A stretch of DNA of 64,000 nt from Pseudomonadota bacterium. GTDB lineage: Bacteria > Pseudomonadota > Alphaproteobacteria > Rhizobiales > Xanthobacteraceae. The translations under genes were made by a program, and so were the position numbers. The notes under the pieces were generated by a model. That model was not told the DNA's origin, ran no database searches, and worked only from the letters and a program-made list of their open reading frames with translations. The DNA lies in assembly GCA_023387735.1 (NCBI GenBank), contig JAEWHP010000033.1, positions 36,137 through 100,136 of the forward strand. The letters are read 5' to 3'. Every line of letters starts with the position of its first letter. The first letter of the stretch is position 1. This document shows, in pieces, positions 55,734 to 64,000 of this stretch.

Positions 55734-55853
55734 CGCAATCTGCCCCCCTGTCCGTGCGGGAGTCGTTACGCGCTCCCGCTCCCGGAAATTCGATCCGGTG
55801 TCGGCCTTCTTGGCTGGAGCATAGACGGAAAACCGCCCGACGCGAAGCAGGCG

Positions 55854-56456
55854 CTAAGCGAGTTGGGCGAGCCAGATGGTGTGGCCGCCGCAGGTGGGAT
55901 CCTCCGCGATGTGCGACACCACACGAAACCCGTTCCGATCGAGCAGCGAGCGATATTCGGCGGGATCGAGGCTCGCATGATACAGCGGTTCGCCGCCAAA
56001 GCTCCCGATCGCCTCGCCATGCGCCGGGCCGCTTGTGAACATCAACGCCGCGTTCGGCGCTGCGTGCTGCCGAAACACCGGGAACATCCGCCGCTGGTCG
56101 TCATAGCCGAGGTGAAAGAAGCTGTCCCACGCCAGGATGCCGGAGAACTGCCGCGGCAAGGCAAGCTCGCGCATATCGGCGACAATCCATTGCTGTATCG
56201 GAAACCGCCCGCGGCAGGCATCGATCATGGCTGGCGACGAATCCACGCCGACGACGGGATGGCCAAGCCCGATCAAATAGCCAGCCATCGGCTCCGCAGA
56301 TCCGCAGCCGATATCGAGGATCGGCGCCGCAGGCGGGAGCAGCGCGCGAAACCGGTCGAGCCAAGGCTTCTCGAACAGGCTGGCCGTAGCGCGGCTCTCG
56401 ATCCAGTCCTGCGCTTTGCGCTGGTACAGATCGATGATCCGCAATGCGCCTGACAC
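55854..56456 (-). CDS. Class I SAM-dependent methyltransferase
   Basis: The 200-residue product has motif I 'ILDIGCGSAEP' (46-56), the acidic residue after strand beta2 ('VVGVDSSPAMIDACRGRFP'), motif post-II 'WIVADMRELALP' and 'GILAWDSFFHLGYDDQ'. The substrate is unknown. It lies 36 bases after the exported-protein gene and is the last member of the long minus-strand run that begins at nuoM or before. Confidence 0.88.
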   Translation of the reverse strand: MSGALRIIDLYQRKAQDWIESRATASLFEKPWLDRFRALLPPAAPILDIGCGSAEPMAGYLIGLGHPVVGVDSSPAMIDACRGRFPIQQWIVADMRELALPRQFSGILAWDSFFHLGYDDQRRMFPVFRQHAAPNAALMFTSGPAHGEAIGSFGGEPLYHASLDPAEYRSLLDRNGFRVVSHIAEDPTCGGHTIWLAQLA

Positions 56457-56492
56457 GATTCACAGCCTCACTAGCCTGCTTCCCTTACATAC

Positions 56493-57173
56493 CTAGAAGC
56501 TTCTAAAACCGCCAATATCTTTAGGAAGGGTGTTCGTGAAAGGATTATCTTTGACTGAGTTGTATCTGTCGAGATGGTCAAGCCATACAAGCTTCTTATT
56601 GATGCCCGTCGTTATCGGCTCATTGGCAGGAACGATCTCTAACGTGGCGCGAACGAGCTTTGCATTCGGACCGAAACGTTCCGCGATGTTGAACGGATTG
56701 ACTCGCTCGACCGTCATCGGATCGTTGATGTCACGAAACCGGACCAGCCTGGGAAGACTATCGAGCGGCAGTTCGCGCTTGCCCGACAGACGCGCAACCT
56801 GATCAACGCCCGCTTCGGCCGGGCTTGGCAGGCCGCCGCCTTCGAAATCGAACGACCGGAGCACGATCCATTCAGGCCCCGACCGACTATCCCGGTCTGC
56901 CTGGAGGAGCGCGAATAATATGCCTCGGGAGCCAAGGTCGAGTGCGACCGCTTCGCCCCGATAGCCGATAGAAAGTTCTTGCTGGGCGGCTAGCGGCGGC
57001 TGCTTGGTGTAAGTCACTTCACGCACGGCGGATGCAGCCTTCGGCTCTCCATCCACCTCCGCTTCAAGCGTCAGGCGATATCGTACCGTCACGCTCGGGT
57101 AAGCCATGTCGTACCGCACGACCGCAGCCACAGCGACTGCAACGAGCAAGCCGACGACGCCGAGCCACTTCAT
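56493..57173 (-). CDS. Exported hypothetical protein
   Basis: The 226-residue product has an N-terminal signal or anchor helix (MKWLGVVGLLVAVAVAAVV) and a beta-rich periplasmic domain with no family I recognise ('VTVRYRLTLEAEVDGEP', 'LVRFRDINDPMTVERVNPFNI'). Its 3' third, about 56500-56720, is clearly more AT-rich than its neighbours, with A/T-ending codons ('aaaggattatctttgactgag' on the plus strand), so that part may have a different history. Start at 57173, 23 bases after the stop of the preceding gene. Confidence 0.7.
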   Translation of the reverse strand: MKWLGVVGLLVAVAVAAVVRYDMAYPSVTVRYRLTLEAEVDGEPKAASAVREVTYTKQPPLAAQQELSIGYRGEAVALDLGSRGILFALLQADRDSRSGPEWIVLRSFDFEGGGLPSPAEAGVDQVARLSGKRELPLDSLPRLVRFRDINDPMTVERVNPFNIAERFGPNAKLVRATLEIVPANEPITTGINKKLVWLDHLDRYNSVKDNPFTNTLPKDIGGFRSF

Positions 57174-57196
57174 GCCGATCCGCCTATCGCCCGCGC

Positions 57197-57556
57197 CTAA
57201 AATGTCTCCCGTTCCAGGAAGTTCGAGCCGATGTCGGCCTTCTTCTTGATCGGATCGTAGTCGCAATAAACGTTGTCGGCGACCAGCGTGTAGCTCGGGA
57301 TGATGGTGTCCTTGTTGAGCTTGACGGACGTCACGCCAATCATGGCCGTCTGCTTGGCTCCGGTCCACTTGAACGGGGTCGAGCTTTGCGCCTGCTCGCA
57401 GGCAGCGACCGCGTCGGCGAGCACCTGGGACTCGACGAAGGCTTTCACCGTTCGCAGCTGCCCCAGCGTCTTCCAATTCATATAGAACGCCCCCGCGAGC
57501 CCGGCGGCGAGCAGGACCACGAGCGCCAGCAGAATACGTTGAAGGTTCATCGTCAT
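57197..57556 (-). CDS. Small membrane-anchored hypothetical protein
   Basis: The 119-residue product has one N-terminal membrane helix (LQRILLALVVLLAAGLAGAF) and a short soluble domain with two cysteines (ACEQAQ and YCDYDP) that could form a disulfide. It starts MTMNLQR; either Met is possible. No family is recognised. It lies 19 bases after the DUF1467 gene and 23 before the next exported protein, so it is part of the same operon. Confidence 0.7.
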   Translation of the reverse strand: MTMNLQRILLALVVLLAAGLAGAFYMNWKTLGQLRTVKAFVESQVLADAVAACEQAQSSTPFKWTGAKQTAMIGVTSVKLNKDTIIPSYTLVADNVYCDYDPIKKKADIGSNFLERETF

Positions 57557-57575
57557 CCCCCGCCCGAAATATCAG

Positions 57576-57851
57576 CTAGAACGGAAATCCCATCAGCTTC
57601 GACAGCCGCTCGATGTTGAAGTAGCCCTGATAATAGGCCCACATCGCGATGGCGAAAATCACCCCCGATATCAGCGTCGTCATCAGCAGCTTGCGGCCCA
57701 TGCGCGCCAGGATCGGCGCGCCGGGGTCGGTGCCGGGCGCACTATCGCCGTCCTCGTGCTGGCTGCGGACGCCGAAGGGCAGCGTCAGGAACAGCACGAG
57801 CCACCAGATCACGAAGTAGACCGCAAGCCCGGTCGAGATGGTATAGGCCAT
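57576..57851 (-). CDS. DUF1467 small membrane protein
   Basis: The 91-residue product has two membrane helices around a short loop ('ISTGLAVYFVIWWLVLFLTLPFGVRSQ' and 'LLMTTLISGVIFAIAMWAYY'), the pattern of DUF1467. In rhizobia this gene lies between mce and proS, which fits the position just after mce here. The function is unknown. Confidence 0.88.
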   Translation of the reverse strand: MAYTISTGLAVYFVIWWLVLFLTLPFGVRSQHEDGDSAPGTDPGAPILARMGRKLLMTTLISGVIFAIAMWAYYQGYFNIERLSKLMGFPF

Positions 57852-57857
57852 CGGGCG

Positions 57858-58262
57858 TCAGGCCTGTTCGATCTCGACGAGCGCGCCGGAAAAATCCTTC
57901 GGGTGAAAAAACAGCACCGGCTTGCCGTGGGCGCCGATCTTGGGCACGCCGTCGCCGAGCACGCGCGCGCCCTCGCTGATGAGCTTGTCGCGCGCCGCGA
58001 TGATATCAGGCACGTCGTAGCAGATGTGGTGAATGCCGCCGTCGGCGTTGCGTTCGACGAATTTTGCGATCGGCGAGGCGTCGCCGAGCGGCTGGATGAA
58101 TTCGATCTTGGTATTCGGCAGCGTCACGAAAACCGTAATGACGCCGTGCTCCGGCAGCGGCACCGCACCGGAGATTTCGGCGCCGAACGCGCCGCCATAG
58201 ATCTTTGCGGCCTTTTCCGCGTCCTTGACCGCGATCGCAACGTGATTGAGCCGGCCCAGCAT
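57858..58262 (-). CDS. mce: Methylmalonyl-CoA epimerase
   Basis: Interconverts (R)- and (S)-methylmalonyl-CoA in propionyl-CoA degradation. The 134-residue product has the two vicinal-oxygen-chelate halves with metal ligands: 'LNHVAIAVKDAEKAAKIYG', 'IEFIQPLGDASPIAKFVERNADGGIHHICYDV' and 'VLFFHPKDFSGALVEIE'. Start MLGRLNHVAIAV at 58262 is the family start; the frame extends upstream without similarity. It is separated from rnj by 226 bases that hold an inverted repeat. Confidence 0.92.
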   Translation of the reverse strand: MLGRLNHVAIAVKDAEKAAKIYGGAFGAEISGAVPLPEHGVITVFVTLPNTKIEFIQPLGDASPIAKFVERNADGGIHHICYDVPDIIAARDKLISEGARVLGDGVPKIGAHGKPVLFFHPKDFSGALVEIEQA

Positions 58263-58340
58263 GACACTCCACTCCCTTACTTCGATGCGTCGTAGCGGCG
58301 TATCCGCGCGCTTCGCCAATTGTTACTACGTCCATCATAC

Positions 58341-58450
58341 CCCGTCCTCATGGTGAGGAGCGCGGAACGCGCGTCTCGAACCATGAAGCCCCACCTGTGG
58401 CCTGCATCCTTCGAGACGCCCGCGTCCCGCGGCCTCCTCAGGATGGGGGA
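58341..58450. repeat. Bradyrhizobium-type intergenic inverted repeat
   Basis: Two arms of about 45 bases (CCTCATGGTGAGGAGCGCG ... TCTCGAACCATGAAG and its imperfect complement CATCCTTCGAGACGC ... CTCCTCAGGATG) face each other around a spacer of about 16 bases. Folded as RNA this gives a long stem. I recall elements with this sequence as highly repeated between genes in Bradyrhizobium and Rhodopseudomonas. Only one copy is visible here. Confidence 0.8.
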
Positions 58451-58488
58451 TCGGGCAGCGATGACGCAGAAACCAGTCTCTTTCTACC

Positions 58489-60162
58489 TCAAACCGTCAG
58501 AACGTGAACGAGGCAAATCGGCTTCTTGCCCCATTGCTCGTTGATGACGGCCCGCACAGCACGGCGCACCGATTCCGCCATCGCGTCCGGATCGCGCCGC
58601 CGCGCCCGCGGCAGCCCCTCGACGGTGGACACCACGGTATCGAACACGATCTCGTCGATCAGTTCGCCGGCCGCATTCTTCTCAGGCACGCCGACGAGAT
58701 CAACCTCGGGATCCTCGGCCAGTTCACCCTTCTCGGTGACGGCGAGGGCGACGAAGGCGCAGCCGGCAAATCCCATCCGCCGCCGCTCGACCACGGCGCG
58801 GGATTTGGAATCCTCTAGGATGCTGCCATCCTTGTAGAGCCGTCCCGACGGCAGTTGGTCGATGATGGCAGGGTCGCCCGGTCCGAGCTTGACCAGGTCG
58901 CCGTTGCGGCAGGTCAGCACTTGCGGCACGCCGGCGGTACGCGCGAGTTTGGCATGCTCGGCCAGATGCAGCGCCTCGCCATGGACCGGGATCAGGATCT
59001 GCGGGCGCACCCATGAGATCATGTCGCGCAACTCGTCGCGGCGCGGGTGGCCGGAGACGTGCACGAGGTCGGTGCGGTCGGTGATGACCTCGATGCCCTG
59101 GGTGACCAGACCGTTGATGATGGCGCCGACCGCTTTCTCGTTGCCGGGAATGGTGCGGGAGGAGAAGATCACGCAGTCGCCCTTGTTCAGCGTCACCTGC
59201 GGATGGTCGTCATTGGCGATGCGCGCCAGCGCCGCGCGCGGCTCGCCCTGGCTTCCTGTGCACAGCGCCAGCACCTTGTCCGGCGGAAAATGGCCGTAGA
59301 GATCTGCACCGCGGAAATTCTGCACGCCCTCGAGGTAGCCGGTCTCGCGCGCGACCTGCACCACCCGCTCCATGGCGCGGCCGACGACCACTACTTCGCG
59401 ATCGGCGGCCTTGGCAGCGTCCGCGACCGCCTTCAGGCGGGCGACGTTGGAGGCAAAGGTTGTCACGGCAACCCGGCCCTTGGCCGCTTTCACCAGCTTG
59501 GTGATGGTGGCGGCGACCTCGGTCTCCGAGGGCGACCGCCCTTCCCGCACCGCATTGGTGGAATCGCCGACCAGCGCCAGCACGCCGGCATCGCCGAGTT
59601 CGCGCAGGCGCTTTTCGTCGGTCGGCAGGCCGATGATCGGCGTCGGATCGATCTTCCAGTCGCCGGTGTGCAGCACGACGCCGGCGGGGGTGTGGATCGC
59701 CAACGCATGCGATTCCGGAATCGAATGCGCGACCGGGATGAACTCGACGCTGAACGGCCCGAGATGGACACGGCCGCCCGACGGCACCACCGTCACGGGG
59801 ATCTTTGGCGGGTTGCGCTCGGCGGCGCATTTGGCCTCGAACAACGCGGCGCTGAATTTGGTGGCGTAGACCGGGCACTGCAGCTTCGGCCAGAGATCGA
59901 TGATGGCGCCGAAATGGTCCTCATGGGCGTGCGTCAGCACCAGCCCCATCAGGTTCTTGCGCTCCTTCTCCAGGAAGCGGATGTCCGGCATGATCAGGTC
60001 GATGCCCGGCAGGTGCTCCTCGTCGCCGAAGGAGACGCCGAGATCGACGGCGAGCCAGGACCGCTGGTGGCGGTTGCCGAGCCCGTAGATCGACAGGTTC
60101 ATGCCGATCTCGCCGACGCCGCCGAGCGGCGCAAAGGTCAGTTCGTCCGGCCGCGCCATCAC
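58489..60162 (-). CDS. rnj: Ribonuclease J
   Basis: A metallo-beta-lactamase/beta-CASP RNase with 5'-3' exonuclease and endonuclease activity, acting in mRNA decay and rRNA maturation. The 557-residue product has the zinc motif 'THAHEDHFGAI' (His78, His80, Asp82, His83), the beta-CASP region ('VGDSTNA ... SEEE'-like 'SETEVAATI'), 'SGHPRRDELRDMI' and the C-terminal domain. It overlaps the birA stop by four bases. Confidence 0.95.
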   Translation of the reverse strand: MMARPDELTFAPLGGVGEIGMNLSIYGLGNRHQRSWLAVDLGVSFGDEEHLPGIDLIMPDIRFLEKERKNLMGLVLTHAHEDHFGAIIDLWPKLQCPVYATKFSAALFEAKCAAERNPPKIPVTVVPSGGRVHLGPFSVEFIPVAHSIPESHALAIHTPAGVVLHTGDWKIDPTPIIGLPTDEKRLRELGDAGVLALVGDSTNAVREGRSPSETEVAATITKLVKAAKGRVAVTTFASNVARLKAVADAAKAADREVVVVGRAMERVVQVARETGYLEGVQNFRGADLYGHFPPDKVLALCTGSQGEPRAALARIANDDHPQVTLNKGDCVIFSSRTIPGNEKAVGAIINGLVTQGIEVITDRTDLVHVSGHPRRDELRDMISWVRPQILIPVHGEALHLAEHAKLARTAGVPQVLTCRNGDLVKLGPGDPAIIDQLPSGRLYKDGSILEDSKSRAVVERRRMGFAGCAFVALAVTEKGELAEDPEVDLVGVPEKNAAGELIDEIVFDTVVSTVEGLPRARRRDPDAMAESVRRAVRAVINEQWGKKPICLVHVLTV

Positions 60163-60971
60163 GCCGCCCCCGCCGAAGCTGCGTTGCCGAAATAGACCTC
60201 GCCCGCGGTGACGGGCACGCGCCTGCCCTCCGCCGTGCGGATGATCAGGCAGCCGGCTTCATCGATCGTGTCGAACGTGCCTTCGACGGTCGCGTTTCCG
60301 GTCTGGATCGCTACGCGCTCGCCGAGGCCGAAAGCGTGCTCCAGCCACAGCTTCCGGATCTCGGCAAAGCCACGGCCCTTGTCCCAGATGCCGCGGAATT
60401 CGACCCAGGCGTCCGACAACGCCGCAAACAGTTCTTCCGCGCCGATATTGACGCCGAGCGCTGCGAGCGAAGTGGCCGGAGTCGGCGTTCCCTCGGGTGC
60501 AGCGATGATGTTGGTGCCGATCCCCGCCACGACGGCGAGGCCGCCGTCGGTCATGGCCTCAGCCTCTACCAGCAAACCGCAGAGCTTTTGTCCGCGGACC
60601 AGAATGTCGTTTGGCCATTTCAGGAGATATTGCAAATGATCCGATCCGGCCAGCCGCATGTTGGCCTCGACGCTGACACGTTGTAGCGCGGTTGCATGTG
60701 CCAGACCAAAGGCGAAGCCCATGGTTGCCGCAACGGCGGGAGAGACATCCATGACCTCGAGGACGCTGCTGGCGAGGTTGCCGCGCGGCGCGACCCATGC
60801 GCGCTGCCGGCGTCCCCTTCCCGACGTCTGTTCCGTCGTGACGAACCAGGTCGGACCACGCTCGCCCTGGCGCGCGGCGGCCATGGCCTCGCTATTGGTC
60901 GAACCGGTCTTGTCAAAGGCAATCAGGCGGTGACCCGCCGCGGTGGCCCGAGGACCGAGCGCGAGAGCCAT
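60159..60971 (-). CDS. birA: Biotin--[acetyl-CoA-carboxylase] ligase (no repressor domain)
   Basis: Attaches biotin to the carboxylase carrier. The 270-residue product has the ligase core ('FDKTGSTNSEAMAAARQG', the biotinyl-AMP loop 'TSGRGRRQRAWVAPRGNLA', 'LKWPNDILVRGQKLCGLLVE') and the C-terminal SH3-like domain. It lacks the N-terminal winged helix of E. coli BirA, so it is a group I ligase without a repressor role. It abuts nuoN and overlaps rnj by four bases. Confidence 0.94.
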   Translation of the reverse strand: MALALGPRATAAGHRLIAFDKTGSTNSEAMAAARQGERGPTWFVTTEQTSGRGRRQRAWVAPRGNLASSVLEVMDVSPAVAATMGFAFGLAHATALQRVSVEANMRLAGSDHLQYLLKWPNDILVRGQKLCGLLVEAEAMTDGGLAVVAGIGTNIIAAPEGTPTPATSLAALGVNIGAEELFAALSDAWVEFRGIWDKGRGFAEIRKLWLEHAFGLGERVAIQTGNATVEGTFDTIDEAGCLIIRTAEGRRVPVTAGEVYFGNAASAGAA

Positions 60972-62411
60972 CTAGAACAACGACTTCGCCGCAGCCGTGG
61001 CGACGCTGACCAGCGGCCCCGGATAGACGAAGAAGAAGATGTTGAAGATACCGGCAACCGCCAGCACGGTGCGCAGTTCGAGGCGCATCGGCTCGATCTT
61101 GCCGGCCGGCTCGTCGAAATACATCACCTTGATGATGGTGAGATAGTAGAACGCGCCCACGACGCTGGTGAGCACGCCGATCACGGCCAGCGTGAACAGG
61201 CCCGACTTGATCGCCGCCACGAACACGTACCATTTGGCAAAGAAGCCGGCGAGCGGCGGGATGCCGGCCAGCGAGAACAGCAGCATCGCGAACACGAAAG
61301 CCAGCAGCGGGTTGGTGCGCGAGAGCCCTGCGAAATCGCTGATCTGCTCCATCGGCTGGCCGTTGCGCTTCATCGACAGGATGACCGCAAAGGAACCGAG
61401 CGTCATCGCGACATAGATCGCGATGTAGATCAGTACGCCCTGCGCGCCCTCAACCGTGCCGGCGGCAAGGCCCACCAGCGCAAATCCCATATGGCCGATC
61501 GAGGAATAGGCCATCAGGCGCTTGATGTTCTTCTGCCCGATCGCGGCAAACGATCCCAGCGCCATCGAGGCGATGGCGACGAACACGATGATCTGCTGCC
61601 ATTGCGGGACGATGCCGGGAAATGCCGTCAGCGCCACGCGGGTGAACACCGCAAGCGCTGCGACCTTCGGCGCGGAGGCGAAGAAGGCCGTGACCGGCGT
61701 CGGCGCGCCCTCGTAGACGTCGGGCGTCCACATGTGGAACGGCACCGCCGAAACCTTGAAGCAGAGCCCGGCCAGCAGGAACACGAGGCCGAACACGATG
61801 CCGGGACTGCCCGTTTTGGCCGCGGCGGCGATGCCGGCAAATTCGACCGTGCCGGTAAAACCGTAGATCAGCGAGGCGCCGTAGAGCAGCATGCCCGAGG
61901 ACAGCGCGCCGAGGACGAAATACTTCAGCCCGGCCTCTGTCGACTTGGCGTTGTCACGGTTGGAGGCGGCGACCACGTAGAGCGCGAGCGACATCAGCTC
62001 AAGCCCGAGATAGAGCATGATCAGGTCGCCGGCCGAAATCAGCACCAACATCCCGAGCGTGGAGAGCAGCACCAGGATCGGAAACTCGAAAATGCGCCGC
62101 GACGGGTCGGACAGGAACTCCACCGAGAGGATCAACGTCGCCGCCGAGCCGATCAGGGTGAGAATCTTCAGGAAGCGAGCGAAATCATCGACAATGAAAC
62201 TGCCGCCAAAGGTCACGTGCTTGCCGGCAGGCAGGCTCAACTCCAGCACGCCGGCAAGCGCCAGCAGCGCAACCGTGAGACCGGTGATGAGGCTCGTCGT
62301 CGTCGCCTGCTCGCGAAAGGCGCCGAGCATCAGCAGCACCATGGCGCCTACGGCCAGCACCAGTTCCGGCATCACCGGATACAACTGATAACCTGCAGTC
62401 GTGAAGCTCAT
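60972..62411 (-). CDS. nuoN: NADH-quinone oxidoreductase subunit N
   Basis: An antiporter-like proton-pumping subunit of complex I. The 479-residue product has about 14 membrane helices and family signatures such as 'LYLGLELMSLALYVVAASNRDNAKSTEAGLKYFVLGALSSGMLLYG' and 'IGQKNIKRLMAYSSIGHMGFALVG', with conserved Glu and Lys residues in the channel. It follows nuoM and is directly followed by birA with no gap. Confidence 0.96.
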   Translation of the reverse strand: MSFTTAGYQLYPVMPELVLAVGAMVLLMLGAFREQATTTSLITGLTVALLALAGVLELSLPAGKHVTFGGSFIVDDFARFLKILTLIGSAATLILSVEFLSDPSRRIFEFPILVLLSTLGMLVLISAGDLIMLYLGLELMSLALYVVAASNRDNAKSTEAGLKYFVLGALSSGMLLYGASLIYGFTGTVEFAGIAAAAKTGSPGIVFGLVFLLAGLCFKVSAVPFHMWTPDVYEGAPTPVTAFFASAPKVAALAVFTRVALTAFPGIVPQWQQIIVFVAIASMALGSFAAIGQKNIKRLMAYSSIGHMGFALVGLAAGTVEGAQGVLIYIAIYVAMTLGSFAVILSMKRNGQPMEQISDFAGLSRTNPLLAFVFAMLLFSLAGIPPLAGFFAKWYVFVAAIKSGLFTLAVIGVLTSVVGAFYYLTIIKVMYFDEPAGKIEPMRLELRTVLAVAGIFNIFFFVYPGPLVSVATAAAKSLF

Positions 62412-62477
62412 GGCGTTCTTATCCTTGACACGTTTTCTTCATGCGAACCGGGTTCCACTTCGCTTGAAAACGCTATG

Positions 62478-63989
62478 TTACTGAGTGACCAGCGCGGCTG
62501 CCTTCACGGCAGTCACGGCGGTATTGTAATTGTTGACGAGTTGCTGGACCGAGGCCGCCGACATGTCGAGCACCGGCTTCGGATAGACGCCGAACAGGAT
62601 GGTGAGAAACACCAGCGGGAACAGCAGCAGGCCTTCACGGAACGTCAGGTCCTTGATGCTAGCCAGCGACGGCCTGGTCAGCGCGCCGAACACCACTTTG
62701 CGATAGAGCCACAGCGCATAGCCCGCCGACAGGATCACACCGAGCGTTGCAAACGTCGCCGTCGGGATCGAGACCTTGAAGGTGCCGAGCAGCGTCATGA
62801 ATTCGCCGACGAAGCCTGAGGTGCCGGGCAGACCGACATTGGCCATGGTGAAGACCATGAACACCAGCGCGTAGAGCGGCATCCGGTTCACCAGCCCGCC
62901 ATAGGCCGCGATCTCGCGGGTATGCATGCGGTCGTAAACGATGCCGACACAGAGGAACAACGCGCCCGAGACGATGCCGTGCGAGATCATCTGGAACACG
63001 CCGCCGGCCACGCCCTGCGTGGTGCCGGCGAAGATGCCCATGGTGACGAAGCCCATATGCGCCACCGACGAATAGGCGATCAGCTTCTTGATGTCTTCCT
63101 GCATCAGCGCCACGAGCGACGTGTAAACAATCGCGATCACCGACAGGGTGAAGACAAACGGCTGGAAGTAGAGCGAGGCATCCGGGAACATCGGCAGCGA
63201 GAAGCGCAGGAAGCCGTAGCCACCCATCTTCAGGAGGATTGCTGCCAGGATCACCGAACCGGCCGTCGGCGCTTCAACGTGCGCATCCGGCAACCAGGTG
63301 TGAACCGGCCACATCGGCATCTTCACTGCAAAGGATGCAAAGAACGCCAGCCACAGCCATGTCTGCATTCCTTCCGGGAAGCCGTGCGACAGCAGCGTCG
63401 GAATATCCGTCGTACCAGCCTGCCAGTACATCGCCATGATGGCGAGCAGCATCAGCAGCGAGCCGAGCAGCGTGTAGAGGAAGAACTTGAACGACGCATA
63501 GACGCGACGCTGGCCACCCCAGACGCCGATGATGATGAACATCGGGATGAGGCTGGCTTCAAAGAAGACGTAGAACAGAACCGTGTCGAGGGCGCAGAAT
63601 ACGCCGATCATGATCGTTTCCAGGATCAGAAACGCGATCATGTACTCTTTGACGCGCTTCTCGACCGAAACCCACGAAGCCAGAATGCACAGCGGCATCA
63701 GGAAGGTGATCAGGATCACGAACAGCATCGAAATACCGTCGACACCCAGATGGTACGAGATGCCGGAGTCCAGCCACTCACGCTTTTCCACCATCTGGAA
63801 GCCGGCATAGGATGCATCGAAGCCAGCCCAGATGAAAAGCGACAGCGCGAAGGTGAACACCGTCGTCATCAGCGCGATGTTGCGGATATTGCGACGCGCA
63901 GCGGTGCCTTCATCCTTGATCAGAAGGATCAGGAACACGCCGACGAGCGGCAGGAAGGTGACCGTGGAAAGAATTGGCCAGTCGGTCAT
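62478..63989 (-). CDS. nuoM: NADH-quinone oxidoreductase subunit M
   Basis: An antiporter-like proton-pumping subunit of complex I. The 503-residue product has the NuoM core 'FYVFFEASLIPMFIIIGVWGGQRRVYASFKFFLYTLLGS' with the conserved Glu, 'KMPMWPVHTWLPDAHVEAPTAGSVILAAILLKMGGYGFLRF' and 'LMQEDIKKLIAYSSVAHMG'. Only 11 bases lie between its start and the window edge; nuoL would be expected just upstream. Confidence 0.96.
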   Translation of the reverse strand: MTDWPILSTVTFLPLVGVFLILLIKDEGTAARRNIRNIALMTTVFTFALSLFIWAGFDASYAGFQMVEKREWLDSGISYHLGVDGISMLFVILITFLMPLCILASWVSVEKRVKEYMIAFLILETIMIGVFCALDTVLFYVFFEASLIPMFIIIGVWGGQRRVYASFKFFLYTLLGSLLMLLAIMAMYWQAGTTDIPTLLSHGFPEGMQTWLWLAFFASFAVKMPMWPVHTWLPDAHVEAPTAGSVILAAILLKMGGYGFLRFSLPMFPDASLYFQPFVFTLSVIAIVYTSLVALMQEDIKKLIAYSSVAHMGFVTMGIFAGTTQGVAGGVFQMISHGIVSGALFLCVGIVYDRMHTREIAAYGGLVNRMPLYALVFMVFTMANVGLPGTSGFVGEFMTLLGTFKVSIPTATFATLGVILSAGYALWLYRKVVFGALTRPSLASIKDLTFREGLLLFPLVFLTILFGVYPKPVLDMSAASVQQLVNNYNTAVTAVKAAALVTQ

Positions 63990-64000
63990 CAGTTCGAACC

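Noticed and set aside
60696..62819. 707-codon plus-strand frame across nuoN
   Set aside because: It is antisense to nuoN and birA, with a Gln/Arg/His-rich, low-complexity product.
63990..64000. TTCGAACC at the window edge, resembling a tRNA T-loop
   Set aside because: Only a few bases are present, directly upstream of nuoM where the end of nuoL is expected; no acceptor or anticodon arm can be seen.

Overview
The window looks like chromosome from a Bradyrhizobium-type alphaproteobacterium (Hyphomicrobiales, Nitrobacteraceae). The evidence is high GC with strongly GC-rich third codon positions, a classical rhizobial housekeeping gene order, the short ProRS form, a Tat-exported beta-carbonic anhydrase, a DUF3551 protein, an Omp25/31-type porin, and an intergenic inverted repeat that resembles one I associate with Bradyrhizobium. 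I see no tRNA, rRNA, CRISPR array, integrase, transposase or phage gene.

Layout. 0-5.9 kb: small hypothetical genes, a glnS/gltX divergent pair and gltA. 5.9-24.0 kb (minus strand): the envelope and translation supercluster rpsB-tsf-pyrH-frr-uppS-cdsA-dxr-rseP-bamA-lpxD-fabZ ... lpxA-lpxI-lpxB. This normally tight run is broken between fabZ and lpxA by about 3.3 kb of plus-strand genes (8.9-12.0 kb): a double-HTH LuxR-type regulator, two tandem paralogues of an unknown beta-rich protein, and an unknown Cys-containing protein between them. Three of these four genes carry a single-base frameshift, so this is a decaying insertion in an essential operon. 24.2-34.4 kb: a caspase-fold protein that lacks both catalytic residues and has a long Pro-rich tail, YbaK deacylase, a CBS protein, carbonic anhydrase, dnaE, a 32-residue membrane peptide, a porin and a DUF3551 protein. 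34.6-38.0 kb: lolD-lolC/E-proS.

38.1-55.7 kb is accessory and appears to be inserted between proS and the mce/DUF1467/rnj/birA/nuo block. It holds (a) an MDR oxidoreductase; (b) a signalling group of a Cache-HAMP class III cyclase, an orphan TrpX-like binding protein and a winged-helix/TPR regulator; (c) a probable copper-acquisition operon of a DUF2946 protein, TonB receptor, Asp-box beta-propeller with CECC and CPHH motifs, TlpA-like thioredoxin and PCu(A)C chaperone; (d) a 43-codon ORF with a strong terminator and a globin; (e) a complete RbsABC-type ABC importer convergent with methylthioribose kinase mtnK.

55.9-64.0 kb (minus strand): nuoM-nuoN-birA-rnj-mce-DUF1467, followed by two exported unknowns and a methyltransferase, probably one long transcript.

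The strongest candidates for something undescribed are the copper operon with its metal-ligand-rich propeller (44.5-49.7 kb), the binding protein/cyclase/regulator group (39.6-44.2 kb), the pseudo-caspase (24.2-26.7 kb) and the frameshift-ridden island that splits the lpx operon (8.9-12.0 kb). All calls come from reading the sequence by eye; no database search was run.
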